Shown here piece after piece: positions 1 through 13,100 of a DNA stretch of 64,000 nucleotides. The stretch is from Atopsyche davidsoni (lineage: Eukaryota; Arthropoda; Insecta; Trichoptera; Hydrobiosidae). The DNA lies in assembly GCA_022113835.1 (NCBI GenBank), contig JAILWY010000001.1, positions 12,454,501-12,518,500 on the forward strand. Reading direction: 5' to 3'. The first letter of the stretch is position 1, and every line of letters starts with the position of its first letter. Below the pieces are notes generated by a model, which searched no databases, was not told the origin of the DNA, and saw only the letters and a list, made by a program, of their open reading frames with translations. A program made the translations under genes and the position numbers.

Positions 1-210
1 GCAACGAAACACTATATGATTACAAATATCTTTTATTTTTAAAAGTGAACATTAGCATCCTTAAAATAAATAAATAAATATGTATATTTTCCACAAATTC
101 AAGGATCCATTCATTTTCCTCGTTGGTTTACAAATGTAGCGAATGGCATAAATCTCCGTGACTGTTTTATTTTTAGATTGCTAAACTCGAATTGGAAACA
201 TGGGCTGGAA
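1..210 (-). other. Possible 3' UTR with poly(A) signal of the - strand gene
   Basis: This AT-rich stretch lies downstream of the TAA at 211-213 when read on the - strand. It contains a - strand AATAAA at 32-37. It is supported only if the 211-480 exon is real. Confidence 0.3.
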
Positions 211-480
211 TTACCACAGACACACGCAGAGTTTAAATGCGCCACTTTTGTGACTGGATCTGTTCGGCTCGCTTAATTTATAGCCGAAGGATCCGGTACA
301 GGAGACGGCTGCTGGAAGTTCAGGGCTAATGATGGCCGACGGCAGCGATGACGAATGGCCGCCGGCCTCCCGAATATCAAAATAGTCACCCGTACATTCC
401 GAAGCCGGCGCTCCTTCGAGACGCCCGGTCAGCCGAGTTTTCGTTTCCCTTCGTTCATTGTCGAAAATCTCAGTCTCAGT
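211..480 (-). CDS. Putative terminal coding exon of an unidentified gene
   Basis: On the - strand a good acceptor (atatttttttag) precedes an open frame of 90 codons ending in TAA. The other two frames after the acceptor stop early. The peptide includes TETEIFDNERRETKTRLTGR and ECTGDYFDIREAGGHSSSLP and ends GAFKLCVCLW. Base composition is balanced and codon-like, unlike the AT-rich surroundings. A - strand AATAAA (+ TTTATT at 32-37) lies about 175 nt downstream. I do not recognise the protein and found no upstream exon in the window. It could be the last exon of a gene nested in or overlapping the Tmtc3 intron, or a chance open frame. Confidence 0.35.
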   Translation of the reverse strand, partial: TETEIFDNERRETKTRLTGRLEGAPASECTGDYFDIREAGGHSSSLPSAIISPELPAAVSCTGSFGYKLSEPNRSSHKSGAFKLCVCLW

Positions 481-1496
481 CTAAAAAAATATAACTACTT
501 CTGCCCCGATGCTTACAAAATAAACATTAAAATGAATTTTAAAATCAATCATTCGCTTGTAATAATAGCATCTTAGCTGCACACTTCAAACACAATGATC
601 ATATTGATGTAATTATTAGGATATTACTCATTAGTTTGTACATCATTTTCAATCGTGACATTTGTGACAAAAATATATTAATTGATATTAAAAACCACTA
701 CTTTAAATATTTTAGTTTAGTATGCACTCAATATTGTGCCTAAAAGAAATACATCGGGTTACAAATAAATCGCATAACCCAAAGCTCTAAGAACCGTACA
801 CAAGACAAATGTGCAATTATTTTCCTAAGATAAACTTTTTATACTACTCAGTAGGAAAAGTGCTTCCATTTCAAATACCAAAAATGTACGTATCGATGCA
901 GTGAATATACTTCAAATAAGTTTTTTTTCGTTCCGAGCTTTATATACTTTGTTAATAATTAACAAAATTAAAGGCGGCACGTAAGTTGCAGGCGCGACCC
1001 CCGCATTCCGCCGCGCCGGGCAATGCGCCCCCGAGTCCCCTCCCCCTTCTCCCCTCCCCCCTCCCCTCTAGCCCCGCACCCCCGAAGCCTCCGAAGCCTC
1101 CGAGTCCCCAGCGGGGCTGCAGCACTTCTTGCGAGGCCGCATATCTGGCCGCCGCATTCCCGACAGCCGAGTTTTTGCTGCCGAGGCCGGACCAGCTCGC
1201 GGAGACGGTCCCCGACTTCCATCTCAAATAAATTACACAAGAATCCCGCCTTATCAATATGGATGCGCCCTTACCTGCCTTCGTTTTTGTGTTTATATTT
1301 CTGATTATAGTTATTTTAATTGGCATTTAATTGCATATTGTATGCAATTTTTAATATCAAGTCGTGACGTACGTCGATCCAATTAAATATATATATATTT
1401 ACGCAGAAATATACTTAAACATTTTATGTTAGTAATAACACTAGAGAACTAGAAATGTGTTTAGATAAGTCAGATCAGCCAGTACCGTTATTTTAT

Positions 1497-1575
1497 TTTG
1501 GGTTTTTTATGGTTTTGCCTAAGTAAACAACGCTAAGTAGGACTCTATTGCCTAGCTGCAGGTTGTGTCGCGACA
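1497..1575 (+). repeat. MITE-like family 2, half element
   Basis: The sequence tatggttttgcctaagtaaa, caacgctaagtaggact, ctattgcc and ttgtgtcgcgaca matches the right halves of the elements at 55392 and 61160. Only one terminal arm is present. Confidence 0.6.
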
Positions 1576-4500
1576 TATATAAAGATTTACCTAAAATATA
1601 TGTTTAAACCGCTGATAATAAAACAAAAAATAATTCAAAATTCTGCAGCTATCAAGCACACAACTAAATGTTGAATATTTAACAGAAAATTTTCTAAACG
1701 ATAAGATCTTATAAATGAATCTCGAGAACCCTTTAAAAATATATAAATACATCATCGTTTTTATTCCTTCATTAATTCTACCTTAGACATAATTTATGTT
1801 CAGAGTGTCTTTCCACCGTTTTTCTATGATGAATAAAATAAACTGCTCACCCAAGCGGCCGATGCAACCGCGTAACATTTAAAAGTCAAATTGCCGAGTG
1901 CGGCGCCGTAATGCAGTCTGGCTTGTTACTCAACTCGGCAGACGAGCCGGTCGCGTCCCTCGGCAAATCCGAAAGGAAAACCTCGCCGTACCTGGACATT
2001 ACCGCCCAACAATTTTTCTGACACCACAAACACATTTCCAATACGCTTTTTGCCCGAGATGGCGGGGGCCGCCCCGTCGATTATGTCCTTTTGCAGCGCC
2101 GCATTTTGATGAAATTCTCACCGTCGGTATGTTTTTTCACCGCACGTGAGTCCCGTGTTCCGACATAACGACCGGGGACGCTCGGCGCGAAGGTCTGACC
2201 CGCCGCGTATCTCCCCGGCTCTTTGACAATGTCCTCCTCGCCATCTCCCACCCCCCCACCCCCACCCCCTCGATAGAAATACGGAATAGAATCCGCGATA
2301 TTCTCGAGCCCCTTTTTTTTTTTTTTTTTCGCGTTCATCATACTCCCGCAAAAGCGCATCCCAAAAAATTGTCAACGGATTCATATTTTTGCGGGTTTAA
2401 TTATTCCGTGTGTTTATCACGCAGGTAGTGCTGCGAACGGGGGTTTGTTTTCCAAGGACGCGTTTATTTTGATAGCGGGCTTCGGCTAATGCCGCATTAT
2501 GCATGAATTCGTCCTCGGCACTCAGGTACGAGCGCAAGTAATGTAGAAATATTTCTCGGTTCTGGCTGCTTGGGAAATGTGAAAAATAAATGCCTCCAGC
2601 AGCCATATAAATTATTTCACATTACGGCGGCCTTACGGAACACATTACCGTGCATAAAAATATATAAATCGTATGGAGCTTCCTGCGGCGGTCAAGGGGG
2701 CTGCGGAGTAATGTCGCTTTTATGGTCCCGAGCGGGTGTGGAGCCGGCCTGTCAAAACGGTAACGAAACTGTAACATTATCTCTAGCATCTCGAATCATC
2801 TTTATCAACGCTCTCCTGACCTTTACACTTTCTTTATATTCTTCGTATTATCAAGGCTTACTTACTCTCGCGATTCATTCACATTTTATATTCTGAATAA
2901 TGCTTCTTGTAAAATTAATTCGACACCGTACCTTGAAATAAATCATTCATCCTTTTATTTTACATTCATTGTAATGCTTTGATAAAAATAAATAATATTT
3001 TGAATTTCATTATAAAAGTGGATGGAAGGTTTTTTTAAATAAACGATATGCAGACCGTATAATCTGAAATCAATAGTATCATAAAATAATAATTCCCAAT
3101 GAATTGCAGATAATTATGACTCAATACTGAAACAAATAATATAATAAAACAACTAGCATCTTCTACGGTCAATAATATAAAATCAGGCGTAAATTACAGA
3201 ATTATTTTCATTGCGTCATCAATAAATATCTTCGATAAAAGGATTGGACAGCTCGGCGTACAACAATTTAGTAATATTGTGTAAATCAATAAGCTTACGC
3301 AATAAAGCAATTCTAGCTTAAGTATTCTCGAGGGTTAACTAAATGTGAAGCCTCCACATTTTCCCGGTAATAATATTGTTTATTAAAAGCATCTTGTCGA
3401 TGGAAATAATTCACCAGACCCGGGACTGGCAACTCCACCCCCGCTGCCCTGTCGGCCGCGTCCTCTTCTCACTTGCACCCTCACCCTTGCCGACAGCTTA
3501 TGCACAATCCAATACGGGAAATTATTTATCTATGATTCAACAACACAGTTGGCACAAAATTAATAACTTCAATTATTATTTTAAAAACCCCCTGCCCACC
3601 CCAGTCGGATTGAACGAGCTATGCGAGTTACGGAAAACTTCGAAATTTACTTAATCATCGAGAAAACCTGAAATTTATATATTTCAGACTGAGTTTATTT
3701 TTAATGCTCGTGTAAATAACAAATATACACAGTCAAATGTTCGAAATCTTCTTAGAAATTTGTTTTTCATATTTGTTGCTTAAAATGAGATGGATAAACG
3801 CGAAAGCCTCGTTGTTTATTTTTCCAGATTTACAAAATAAATTTTATTTATATACTGTACTTATTATTTCCACGTGTCTTGTTAAATAAAGTTGATTATT
3901 TTTATTATCTTGATGTAATAAAAATAAGCACTTTTTTCTGAAGAATCATACTTACGTCTTTTTTTTCTAAATTTTGGCAATCTATATCATGGAGAAACAA
4001 ACTTGATATATTATAAAATTGTCAACCGTTTCATGTGAATATGACGCAACAATATTTTTCATTGTTTTATTTGCATTGATTTTTTTATTTGTATATTCAT
4101 TCTACTTCAATCACTTATGCTCATCTCAATGCGGTCTTTTTCATTACTTAGGCTGCACAAAAACAGGGACACTATATATACACTTTACATTTTTTTCCGA
4201 TTCCGCTTCGCTCTAATCCACCCACGGCGTCCCGGCCGGCCCCAGACTCCCCCCGACAAAACGTCGATTTCAATAAAGCCTTATTCATGTAACACGATAT
4301 TCCGGGGAGCCCAGGGGCCATTATAACCGTAACGTCGTTTCAAAATATGCTTCATTGTTTAACCGATATGAAACAATGAAATGCTTTTAGCGGGCCGTCC
4401 CACTGTTCGCAGAGCTTCTATCTTTGGCGAGAGGAATATCGTCAGTTCGACATTTTGGATTGGAATTCTGTGAAGGCTCCGAGCGAACTTCGCAGTTCTG

Positions 4501-6076
4501 CCTACGTATCTTTGTTATGGATGTTTGCGGAATCTTGCGGTGCATATTTACTACGCTGGGGACAGTCTGTGATCGGACCTTTTAAAATAAATCTATCACT
4601 TATACTGCTTAAATTTACTAAAAACTTTAATTTTAAATAATATAGTGTGTTATGCTTGAGAATTAAAAATCAACTAAAGCCATTTACACAAATCTGAAAA
4701 CATTATTTTCAAATCATAAGATTGTGTTTTATAGTACTCTGTAAGGAAAAAAAGTGGCATTTGGTACAAATCGAGAGTCCAGCCAAACTAATAAGTCCAG
4801 AATAGTGATATTTCTTTGCGATGGTCACAAACCTCGAAGTACTCTATTTTACAAATAATTATAATTCCTAATAGTTTTGGAGACTTCTTTTATTTGTCGC
4901 TCAGTCATTGAAAGCTTATTTGTCTTACAGATGTATACAAATTTTATAAGACCGATAACAAACCCATGCTTCTTACAAGTATGAAAACGTTTATACGATT
5001 ATTAGTTTGACAACGTCTTTATAAGGATAAATGCTCTCACTGTCTAATTAATTCATACCAGTAATTTACCATTACCATTGTTTTCATATTATAAACAAAG
5101 CTACCCCAGCAACGTTTACATCAATAACGTATTTTGTCGGTTTGATTATTTCAGGGACATTACAGCTTTACAGAAAATTTACACAAGGATCAATTGGAAA
5201 TATTTACGAACCTTAATATTGTTGCATGTATCATTCGCAATACATGAGTGAAGTCATCTAGTTTATAAAATATTTATTCGTTTAAAATCGCGTATAATTT
5301 ACATTCGTTATTTATTATTTAATTGTTTATAGTGTCAGTGATTCATAAATATATCTAACGCGTTTTATAAATTTATAGCCTCTACACCACATCACCAATA
5401 CCACAGAGAGCTCCAGTATTATTTTTTTTACAATTCGCAGTATTAACGCGTGAAATTTTCATAAATTCCACTCACGATATCGTGCGAACGAACAAGGCTG
5501 AAAATCGCGGACGTGTAACGGTTTGTTTTATTAATAACGAGCGACCAATAATATCCAATAAGAATTAGTCAAAATGGCACTGTCTTAGGTATATATAATA
5601 CATAAACTAATTATTTTATGAATCCAGAATATGACAATGTTATCTGTTGGAAATGATATGTTTTTGTGTTTAATAAGAAAATTTTAAAAATGCGTAAATA
5701 TTTTTTTAAATTCTAATATAAATTCAACATTTATATCAGAACACTTGTTACACATCTTAAAAATAATTACATCACACCAAGCAATTAATTCCATTGTGTT
5801 TCACCATAAGAAAGCTAGAAGATTTATTTGTTTTACATTTTAGAGTTATACGATAAATGAGAATACAATTTTAACTAACACAATTTCTGTAACTATTTTT
5901 ATTATAATTTATTTAACCTAATCCTTGTAAACGATTTTTCATAAAAAATAATATTTATGATGAGCACTTTTGTGGAAACAACAAACAGTGTTTGATAGAG
6001 ATAGACATGTTAATTTAATATAGTTTCCAAATTTATTTTTTCAATCACTTCTTCAATAAATAATTAATATCACCCA

Positions 6077-6363
6077 TCTACTATAATAATAGCCATTGTG
6101 TGTATGTTTGTATGTATGTTTCGTTTTTCCGTTCTGTATAGAATATCTTAAAAGATACAACGCTGATTTAACACATAAGTTAAGTAAATTTTTCCGCAGC
6201 TATGTGCCGAATTTCAAGACGATAGGATAATATTTTCATTCATAAACTTTAAAATATGCTTTAGCGAATTTCAATATGTACGAATTATATGATTCACTTC
6301 TTCGCCGCGAGATGTCGTTCACCGCGAGAATTTAGACGCATCGTTCATCAAATTCGTCATTTA
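6077..6363 (+). mobile_element. Non-autonomous Helitron, 3'-truncated copy
   Basis: It begins TCTACTATAATAATAGCC after an A, the same 5' end as the copies at 47569 and (inverted) 10171. Internal sequence such as ttccgttctgtatagaa and agctatgtgccgaatttc is shared with them. The similarity ends at ttcatcaaattcgtcattt, before the 3' hairpin and CTAG terminus. The copy has therefore lost its 3' end, and it also lacks part of the A-rich internal segment. Confidence 0.8.
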
Positions 6364-8167
6364 TATTTAATATCCAGTCCAGTACCCTTAAAATATTACC
6401 GTAAACATAAAAATAAAATTGGTGGTAAGATAAGATTGGAGACGAGACTAAGTGGAAAGAATCACAGAAAGCTAAATTTTTTTTTTACATAAATTAAGAT
6501 GATCACTAAGTAGACCGAAATATTATAATCTTGTTTTTTTAACATTATTAAACAGTTTATGAGCTATTCGCAAGTTTTAAAATTTACTGTCGAATTTAAC
6601 ATTTTATTTTTTTTAAATATCACAACGACAAAAACTTTATCAACTGTGCGTAAATTTAAACCATTACACAAGGCAACAAAATTTATAATTGATTTTGTTT
6701 AACAAAATGTTCAGCGCACCTGCTTTCGTCCATCGGTCCAGAGTTTTAAAAGCGTTCTCGGGGACGTCGGGAACAATAAATAATATTTATTGTTATACAC
6801 CCTTCAAAGAAAACCGAACCAGCCCATTATTCGTCCACTCGCATCAGAATCGTATTCAAAGACTGCCGTGTTACACAAACCGCCCTTGTGCGGTTACATA
6901 AACTTTATATTATTTTTGCCAAGTCAAAGAAATTTTTCCATTAATTTATCACAGGGGCTCGCGTGACCGGTTACTTAATTCGTGGATGTTTACAAAGATT
7001 CCAGTGATAACAATAAAACTATTTATACACATAAACCCCCGCGGCGGCGGGGCTCACCGAATATGTTAAAATATTATTATTTATTGCAAAGTTTTCCGGA
7101 CACTAAATTACAATAATGGGGCCGTGAAACACGAGGCCGTGTGTTGCGATGTCTATCTCGGGCGCGAGTGTAGCGCGGACCTACTGGCGCTCTGATAAAT
7201 TTTATTATTTCACATAAGCACGTTCTCAAAATTACATCTGATTAAATCGCATTTGTTCCTTAAAACTATTGTTCGTTTCGCCGTAAATCCAATGTATTAG
7301 ATGTATTTGGTCCGATTAATGCTGGCTTTAGGGCATTTTAAATATCGTTTGTTGTTTTATTATTTTCTTTTCTCTTGTAACTTGACGAAAAGTCGCAGGC
7401 GAAGAGTATATCTAAAATAAACTCAATTGCCTAGTAAACGCAAAGTTTATAAATCAAAGTAAAATTGACGTATACGTTATTATAAGGTTAGAATCGACTA
7501 CCTGTAAAATAATAAGAAATAAAAACACTTGCACAATGTATATTTATTTCTGCTCTTCGCATTCTTGGTGTATTTTTAAAATCAACTCATTGAGCTTGTA
7601 ACCTTAACTTTAGAAGTTCCCTCTGTGAACACTTACTTGGCTTCTCGCTTTGACTTCAGGTCTGAGGAAATTATTCCGAGTCAAGTAAATTAATATATTA
7701 ATATTAATGTCATAAAGTAATATTTTGTCAATACCAAAATCAATTTTTCTACTGTGCCATCCGTATTAACAAAACGTCCTTCTCGAAATTTATATCAAAT
7801 GGATAATCTAATGCCATCACCCTTATAATTACATACAATTCAGGTATTTGAGCATATGAATATAGTAGTTTTTACTAAATATTATCAAGTCGATTATTAT
7901 GTTGTTCCGTAAATGAAATAAAACCTTATTTTTTGTTATGACTTTCAGTGATCCGCAGCATTTAAATATCATACAAGTTGCATCTAAACCAAAATAAAAA
8001 GACGCAAAACAAAAATATATTTCCAGAACGCCGAACAATAGTAATGAAATGTCACACACTGCGTTGTCCTAATAATAGTCCCCACGCAAGCGTATTCTTA
8101 ATATTTTATTCGGGGCATTACAGTAAAGTCCGCGACCCCTTTTCCCATAAACAAAGGTCAGCCGCGG

Positions 8168-8175
8168 TGACGTCA
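8168..8175. promoter_or_regulatory. Consensus CRE (TGACGTCA)
   Basis: A perfect CRE octamer sits inside an isolated GC-rich block (8100-8280) in the inferred Tmtc3 intron, next to cccataaacaaaggtca. It is a candidate intronic enhancer element on motif evidence only. Confidence 0.3.
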
Positions 8176-9352
8176 GCGGGCGGCCCTCACAGCTGCGGGA
8201 CTCGCCCCGGGGACGTGGCGGGGTGCGGGCCCTTAACTCTGCCACCGGGTCCTCGTAATCTGCCTCTCACATGACAACTCGCGCTCAGGCGATATACCAA
8301 TAAACGGTTGGCGCTGAAGTGACCAACTATTAGTTATATTTATTGCGTCACACCTTTTCCTTGATCTGATAAAAAAAAACTTTATAAAAATACTGCGTCC
8401 AACTAATACTTCATAACAACAATTACGCATAGAAAACGCCCACTCCGCCTGTACTCGCATATGCCGCACAAACATGAATACTTAAATGCGTAATTTTTTA
8501 CAAGTCGTGCCAAAATATCAGCATAACTCAATCAATAAAAATCAGATTAATACTCTGGGTAGGACATCTCAAATCACAAAACAAAACAAACAAGTTCCGT
8601 GCACGTACGTCGACGGAAGACTCGGAATAAATAAATCGGTTTCTAGATGTAAATGAAATAAGATCCAATGTTATTTTAAGGTATACAAAATAATTAAATA
8701 ACAAAGCAAAGGCATTTCTCCCGTGTGTAAAATATATAGATCTCCTTCACCTGGTCTGATTAAGTTCATCAGGGCGCCTCGAGGCTACGCCTGAAAGCCT
8801 CGGAAATTTGTACTTCTGGGCCTCCGGACGTACTCCTCGTGCCTAAGTGAACGCCCTCTCGGCCGATGTTCGTGTTTTCTAAACAGCTCCTCGTTTACAA
8901 GACAACATTGTTTCCGAATATTTTTGAGACTCGTTCTGGCTCAATTAGGATGTAAGCAACGTTTCAAGAGGTAATTATTTGAAATTTGAGGCTAGGAAAC
9001 TTATAGCGGGCGTAATTATATTTAAATAATGGATGAAATTATGGGCTTGCCTACGCCTACTATTTGCTTAACAGCGCATTAAAGGAAAATAAATTACTGG
9101 ATAATATGTTTGGCTTTACATGATTCTGAATTAAAAGTTTTTAGGCCAAAATATTATTAATTCTTTTTGTTTCACATTAAAGCGTGTTTACGGTGGTATG
9201 TAATATACACCACAGTGTGTACACAAATACAAATACATTCGTCTCCACATTTTTTAATTCAATTTTAAAAAATAATGTTTTACGTACATGCTGTTCAGTG
9301 ACTTCACGGCCTGAATAATATATTTCCAAATTATATAATAAATAACGTGGTG

Positions 9353-9360
9353 TGACGTCA
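9353..9360. promoter_or_regulatory. Consensus CRE (TGACGTCA)
   Basis: A second perfect octamer (gtggtgtgacgtcatcaaa) lies 1.2 kb downstream of the first. Evidence is the motif only. Confidence 0.25.
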
Positions 9361-9791
9361 TCAAATAGTGGTACCGCAGACCCGCTTTAGTAAATGAGTG
9401 AATAAGACGGTTTGGGAATACTTCAGTATTGTATGTGGAATAGTATCCGGAGTTCAGTGGTATGGGAGTTCATTCTGTATGGGTCAGTTAGCGCCTGTGC
9501 CCTCATACCTGAGTGAGCCTAAACAAATATTTGCTACGTGTTTATCCTCGCACATGAAGATGACCCGCGCCCGAACACAGCCAGCCTGTCGCGTTACTCT
9601 CCCTTACGCGTGATATTGTTATTGAGCCTCCCCGGGCGGGCGAAGGCTCTGCTGCTGACGCGTCTATTATGTTCATTTAATTCATCCATCCTAACTTGGA
9701 ACTATTGTTTGAGGAGGAAGTCACAGTTGTATAAATACTTTGGTAAAAACAATAGTTTTGTTAACCCGCAAGGGTTGTTTATATATAAGTA

Positions 9792-10171
9792 CTAGTAATG
9801 TAGCCCGTCACAAAATGACGTATTTGATGAACGATGCGTCTTTTGTTTTTTTTGTAAAAGTTCTAAATTTGAAATTCTCGCGGTGAACGACATCTCGCGG
9901 CGAAGAACTGAATTGAAATTCGCTAAAGCATCATCTCGCGGCGAAGAAGTGAATCATATAATTCGTACATATTGAAATTCGCTAAAGCATATTTTAAAGT
10001 TTATGAATGAAAATATTATCCTATCGTCTTGAAATTCGGCACATAGCTGCGGAAAAATTTACTTAACTTATGTGCAAAAAATCAGCGTTGTATCTTTTAA
10101 GATATTCTATACAGAACGGAAAAACGAAACATACATACAAACATACACACAATGGCTATTATTATAGTAGA
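9792..10171 (-). mobile_element. Non-autonomous Helitron, complete copy (inverted)
   Basis: Read on the - strand it starts TCTACTATAATAATAG immediately after an A. It ends with a hairpin region (cgtcattttgtgacg), then ggctacattactag, followed by T. TC at the 5' end, CTAG at the 3' end, a 3' subterminal hairpin and insertion between A and T define a Helitron. At 380 bp it has no coding capacity. It is longer than the 47569 copy because an internal segment (catctcgcggcgaagaa...gctaaagca) is duplicated at 9891-9930 and 9932-9990. Confidence 0.9.
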
Positions 10172-13100
10172 TATTTTCGCGTATCATGTTTGAGGTAATT
10201 TTATATAAAAACACTCGTTGTTTAGTAAAAAATGAAATTTTTAAATATATAAATATTTTTACTCTACTATTTATAAACACAAAACGTCATAAATAAACAA
10301 TTCTCTAGGTTCAAAAATCCAATTACAAAATCACTTCATATATGTAATATTCATACCCGCTTTTTGATTTCGCAATTTCCATATATGTAATTAAAATAAC
10401 TCCCCCGGTACTACATGTGGGCACTTGAAAAAATCATATCGGCGGATTTGAATACTGCGTAGATTGCATTTTAATGGGTTGCGCCTCGTTAATATATTCG
10501 CTTTAAAATCATTTGCCCACTGAGCCAACAGGAGGGTGCTCGGATGAAATCCATTTTGGAGTACCACTTGTGCCCCAATATCACCAATATACACGTGTAC
10601 CGCCGCACGTGAACCTGTGAAATGTGTATATTAATTTGCCACTCTTTTGCGGAACTTCCGCGTTTAATTGAAACCGTTTCCGGGAAATTCAATTTTTCTA
10701 ATTTACTTTTTTTTTTTTTTTTAAACGTACGACTGCTTTCGGTTTCCAATTAAGATTTTTGATGTATGTGGAATTATTAACTAGTTTTTGTTTTATAATC
10801 ATTTATAGGAAACCAGAAAATATTTAAACTGTGTTTTATGATTAGGGCGACGGAACACTCCGAGAGTGCATTGCAAGTGCCTTTTTCAATCTGATATATC
10901 TAATAATTATTTATCAGGGCCTTCTTTCTATAATATCTATTGTAGATATTTGAAAAAATGACAATAAGTATATGAGGAAAGTAAATAACATTTAAATTCT
11001 TAAGCTTTACAAACGATGTCGTGCTTCGATAAATACGTTTTGTGTTTAAAAACTTGGAGCATTATTTTAATTTAAACTACTAAACAACTATTAATTATTT
11101 TTTATATATAAACATGAAAATTACATTTTCATATTTGTGTTAATTAGAAGAGGTATATATTTTAATTACCTAATTTTTCATTTAAAGAGTTTTAGTGAGC
11201 TGTCACATCCACTGCGCCAAAGTATGTCACCACTGTAACTCTACAAATGTTTTAACGCATTGTATTACAAAGCACTTGTAATTAATATCGTGTAAATAAA
11301 ATAAATGATACCAGATTTATTTCGTTGAAAATACATATAATATATTCAAAACATATTTCAGTTTTTTTGGTTAGTATATAAAATTGTATGCAAACGAGAA
11401 GATCAGATTCGCAGAACGATTCCGCCGGGTTATTCGGGCTCCTCCGCAGCCTCCCGCCGCCACCCCTCGCATTCCGCACCCTCGAGAACAATTAAGCGCG
11501 GAAAGCCGGAATGCTCGGGTTCTTTATTTAATTGTTGTAGCACTTTTATAATGGTCGCAATTCGCACTAGGCGGCCGCTCCGATCCGCAATTTGTTTTTC
11601 TTTCCATTATTTTCGCAGGTACGGCTCTATTTGAAATGCAAATTTATTTAAAGCAGTCCGGTCGCGCGACTCGCCATTTTTGTTGTGCCAGACACGCCGC
11701 GGACTCGCTTTACATTCTAATGCGGACAGATTAAAAAATGTGTTCGCCTAATGCCTGCGATCTGAATTTGTCCGCGCGGTTTACGCTTTGATTCTGCGGT
11801 CTGCAAACCCTTTCTCGCTAATCCGATTCGGTGCTGCCTCTTAGTTATTTTTTCGGCCGACTTAATTTTCAAATTAAACAACCCTGTTTTTTTTTTTCAT
11901 CCGCGCAAGTTCACCTAATACTTTTATTAATGTAATTATTTTGTTGATTTTATTAACAATCTTATTAGCGTGACCGCGCAGAATAACGTTTGTGTTTATT
12001 CTTTCGCCCTCGTGTGCTCGAACGGTTTAAATTCTAATCAAAATTCAGAATTGTGTAAAACATTCCGTGCACTTGTAATTCGGGAGTTTTTTTTTTCGAT
12101 TGTAAAAACAACACAATCAACTTTAAAAATACGCCCGCCCTCCGAGTGAATCCATAAAAGCTTTTTGCAATAATTTCTGAAACTTTTCCCCGAATCACTT
12201 AGCGTTCGGCTGGAGCCAATTACAATGTAAATTTCGCAGTTGAACCGTGAGGATATAAGCCGATTGGGTGGCCGCCGCCATATAATATGGGCCAATTCGT
12301 TTTTCCGATTTACGGCGCCGCTTATTCGTCAGCTCGGACGAGTCCACGAGCGGCTGCCATTTGCATACAGATTGTGTCTAGGTTACGCCGCCGCGCCTGC
12401 CGATCCCATATAAGACGACGATTCTTGTGGAAATTCCGTAATTGCATTGGTTTCCATTTCATTGGACGATTTATCAATTCATTTTCGCAGGCGGAATTGG
12501 AGCAAAGTTTATGGACTCCTCCCGGGATTTAGTATTATTGGGGACGGAAAATATTACTGCGAAGGTTTTTTTTTTATTTAGATTATGAAAACCTTTCGTC
12601 TTTATATTGCGTATTTTATGTATCGAGGAAAATGCGCTTTCTAGACTAGGTGGTAACGTAGCGCTCGCTGGAAAGCTTGTACGGGGACACATTTTGTATC
12701 CTTTATTCGCATGAATATTCTAAACATGAAAAGGGCATCCCATAAATGTCATTATGAAAAATACTGCCATATCTCTAACGTATATTCAACGTTCACAGGC
12801 TTGGAAATAGCCAACAAAATACTTAACCCACTTAACTGCTCGGTACAAAGTGTGTACAAGTCACACACGTACATTTGAAAGTGTGAAGCTTTGATCTTTA
12901 TTCATCTCACAGCAAAACGGTCATAGTAAGGATAAATTTACAAACGTAAAAACGACACATAATCTACACTTTTTTCTAATACCTCACAAGTCACATTAGT
13001 TTTTCCACATTATTAATTTACGTTTGTATTCCAAACGGTGTTACTTACGCCTCGACTTTTATATATATAACACGTTTTCTCTATGAATTGTGTTTTCAGG

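Noticed and set aside
986..1386. Pro-rich + strand ORFs
   Set aside because: Produced by a C-rich tract; they do not match the missing N-terminal part of TMTC3.
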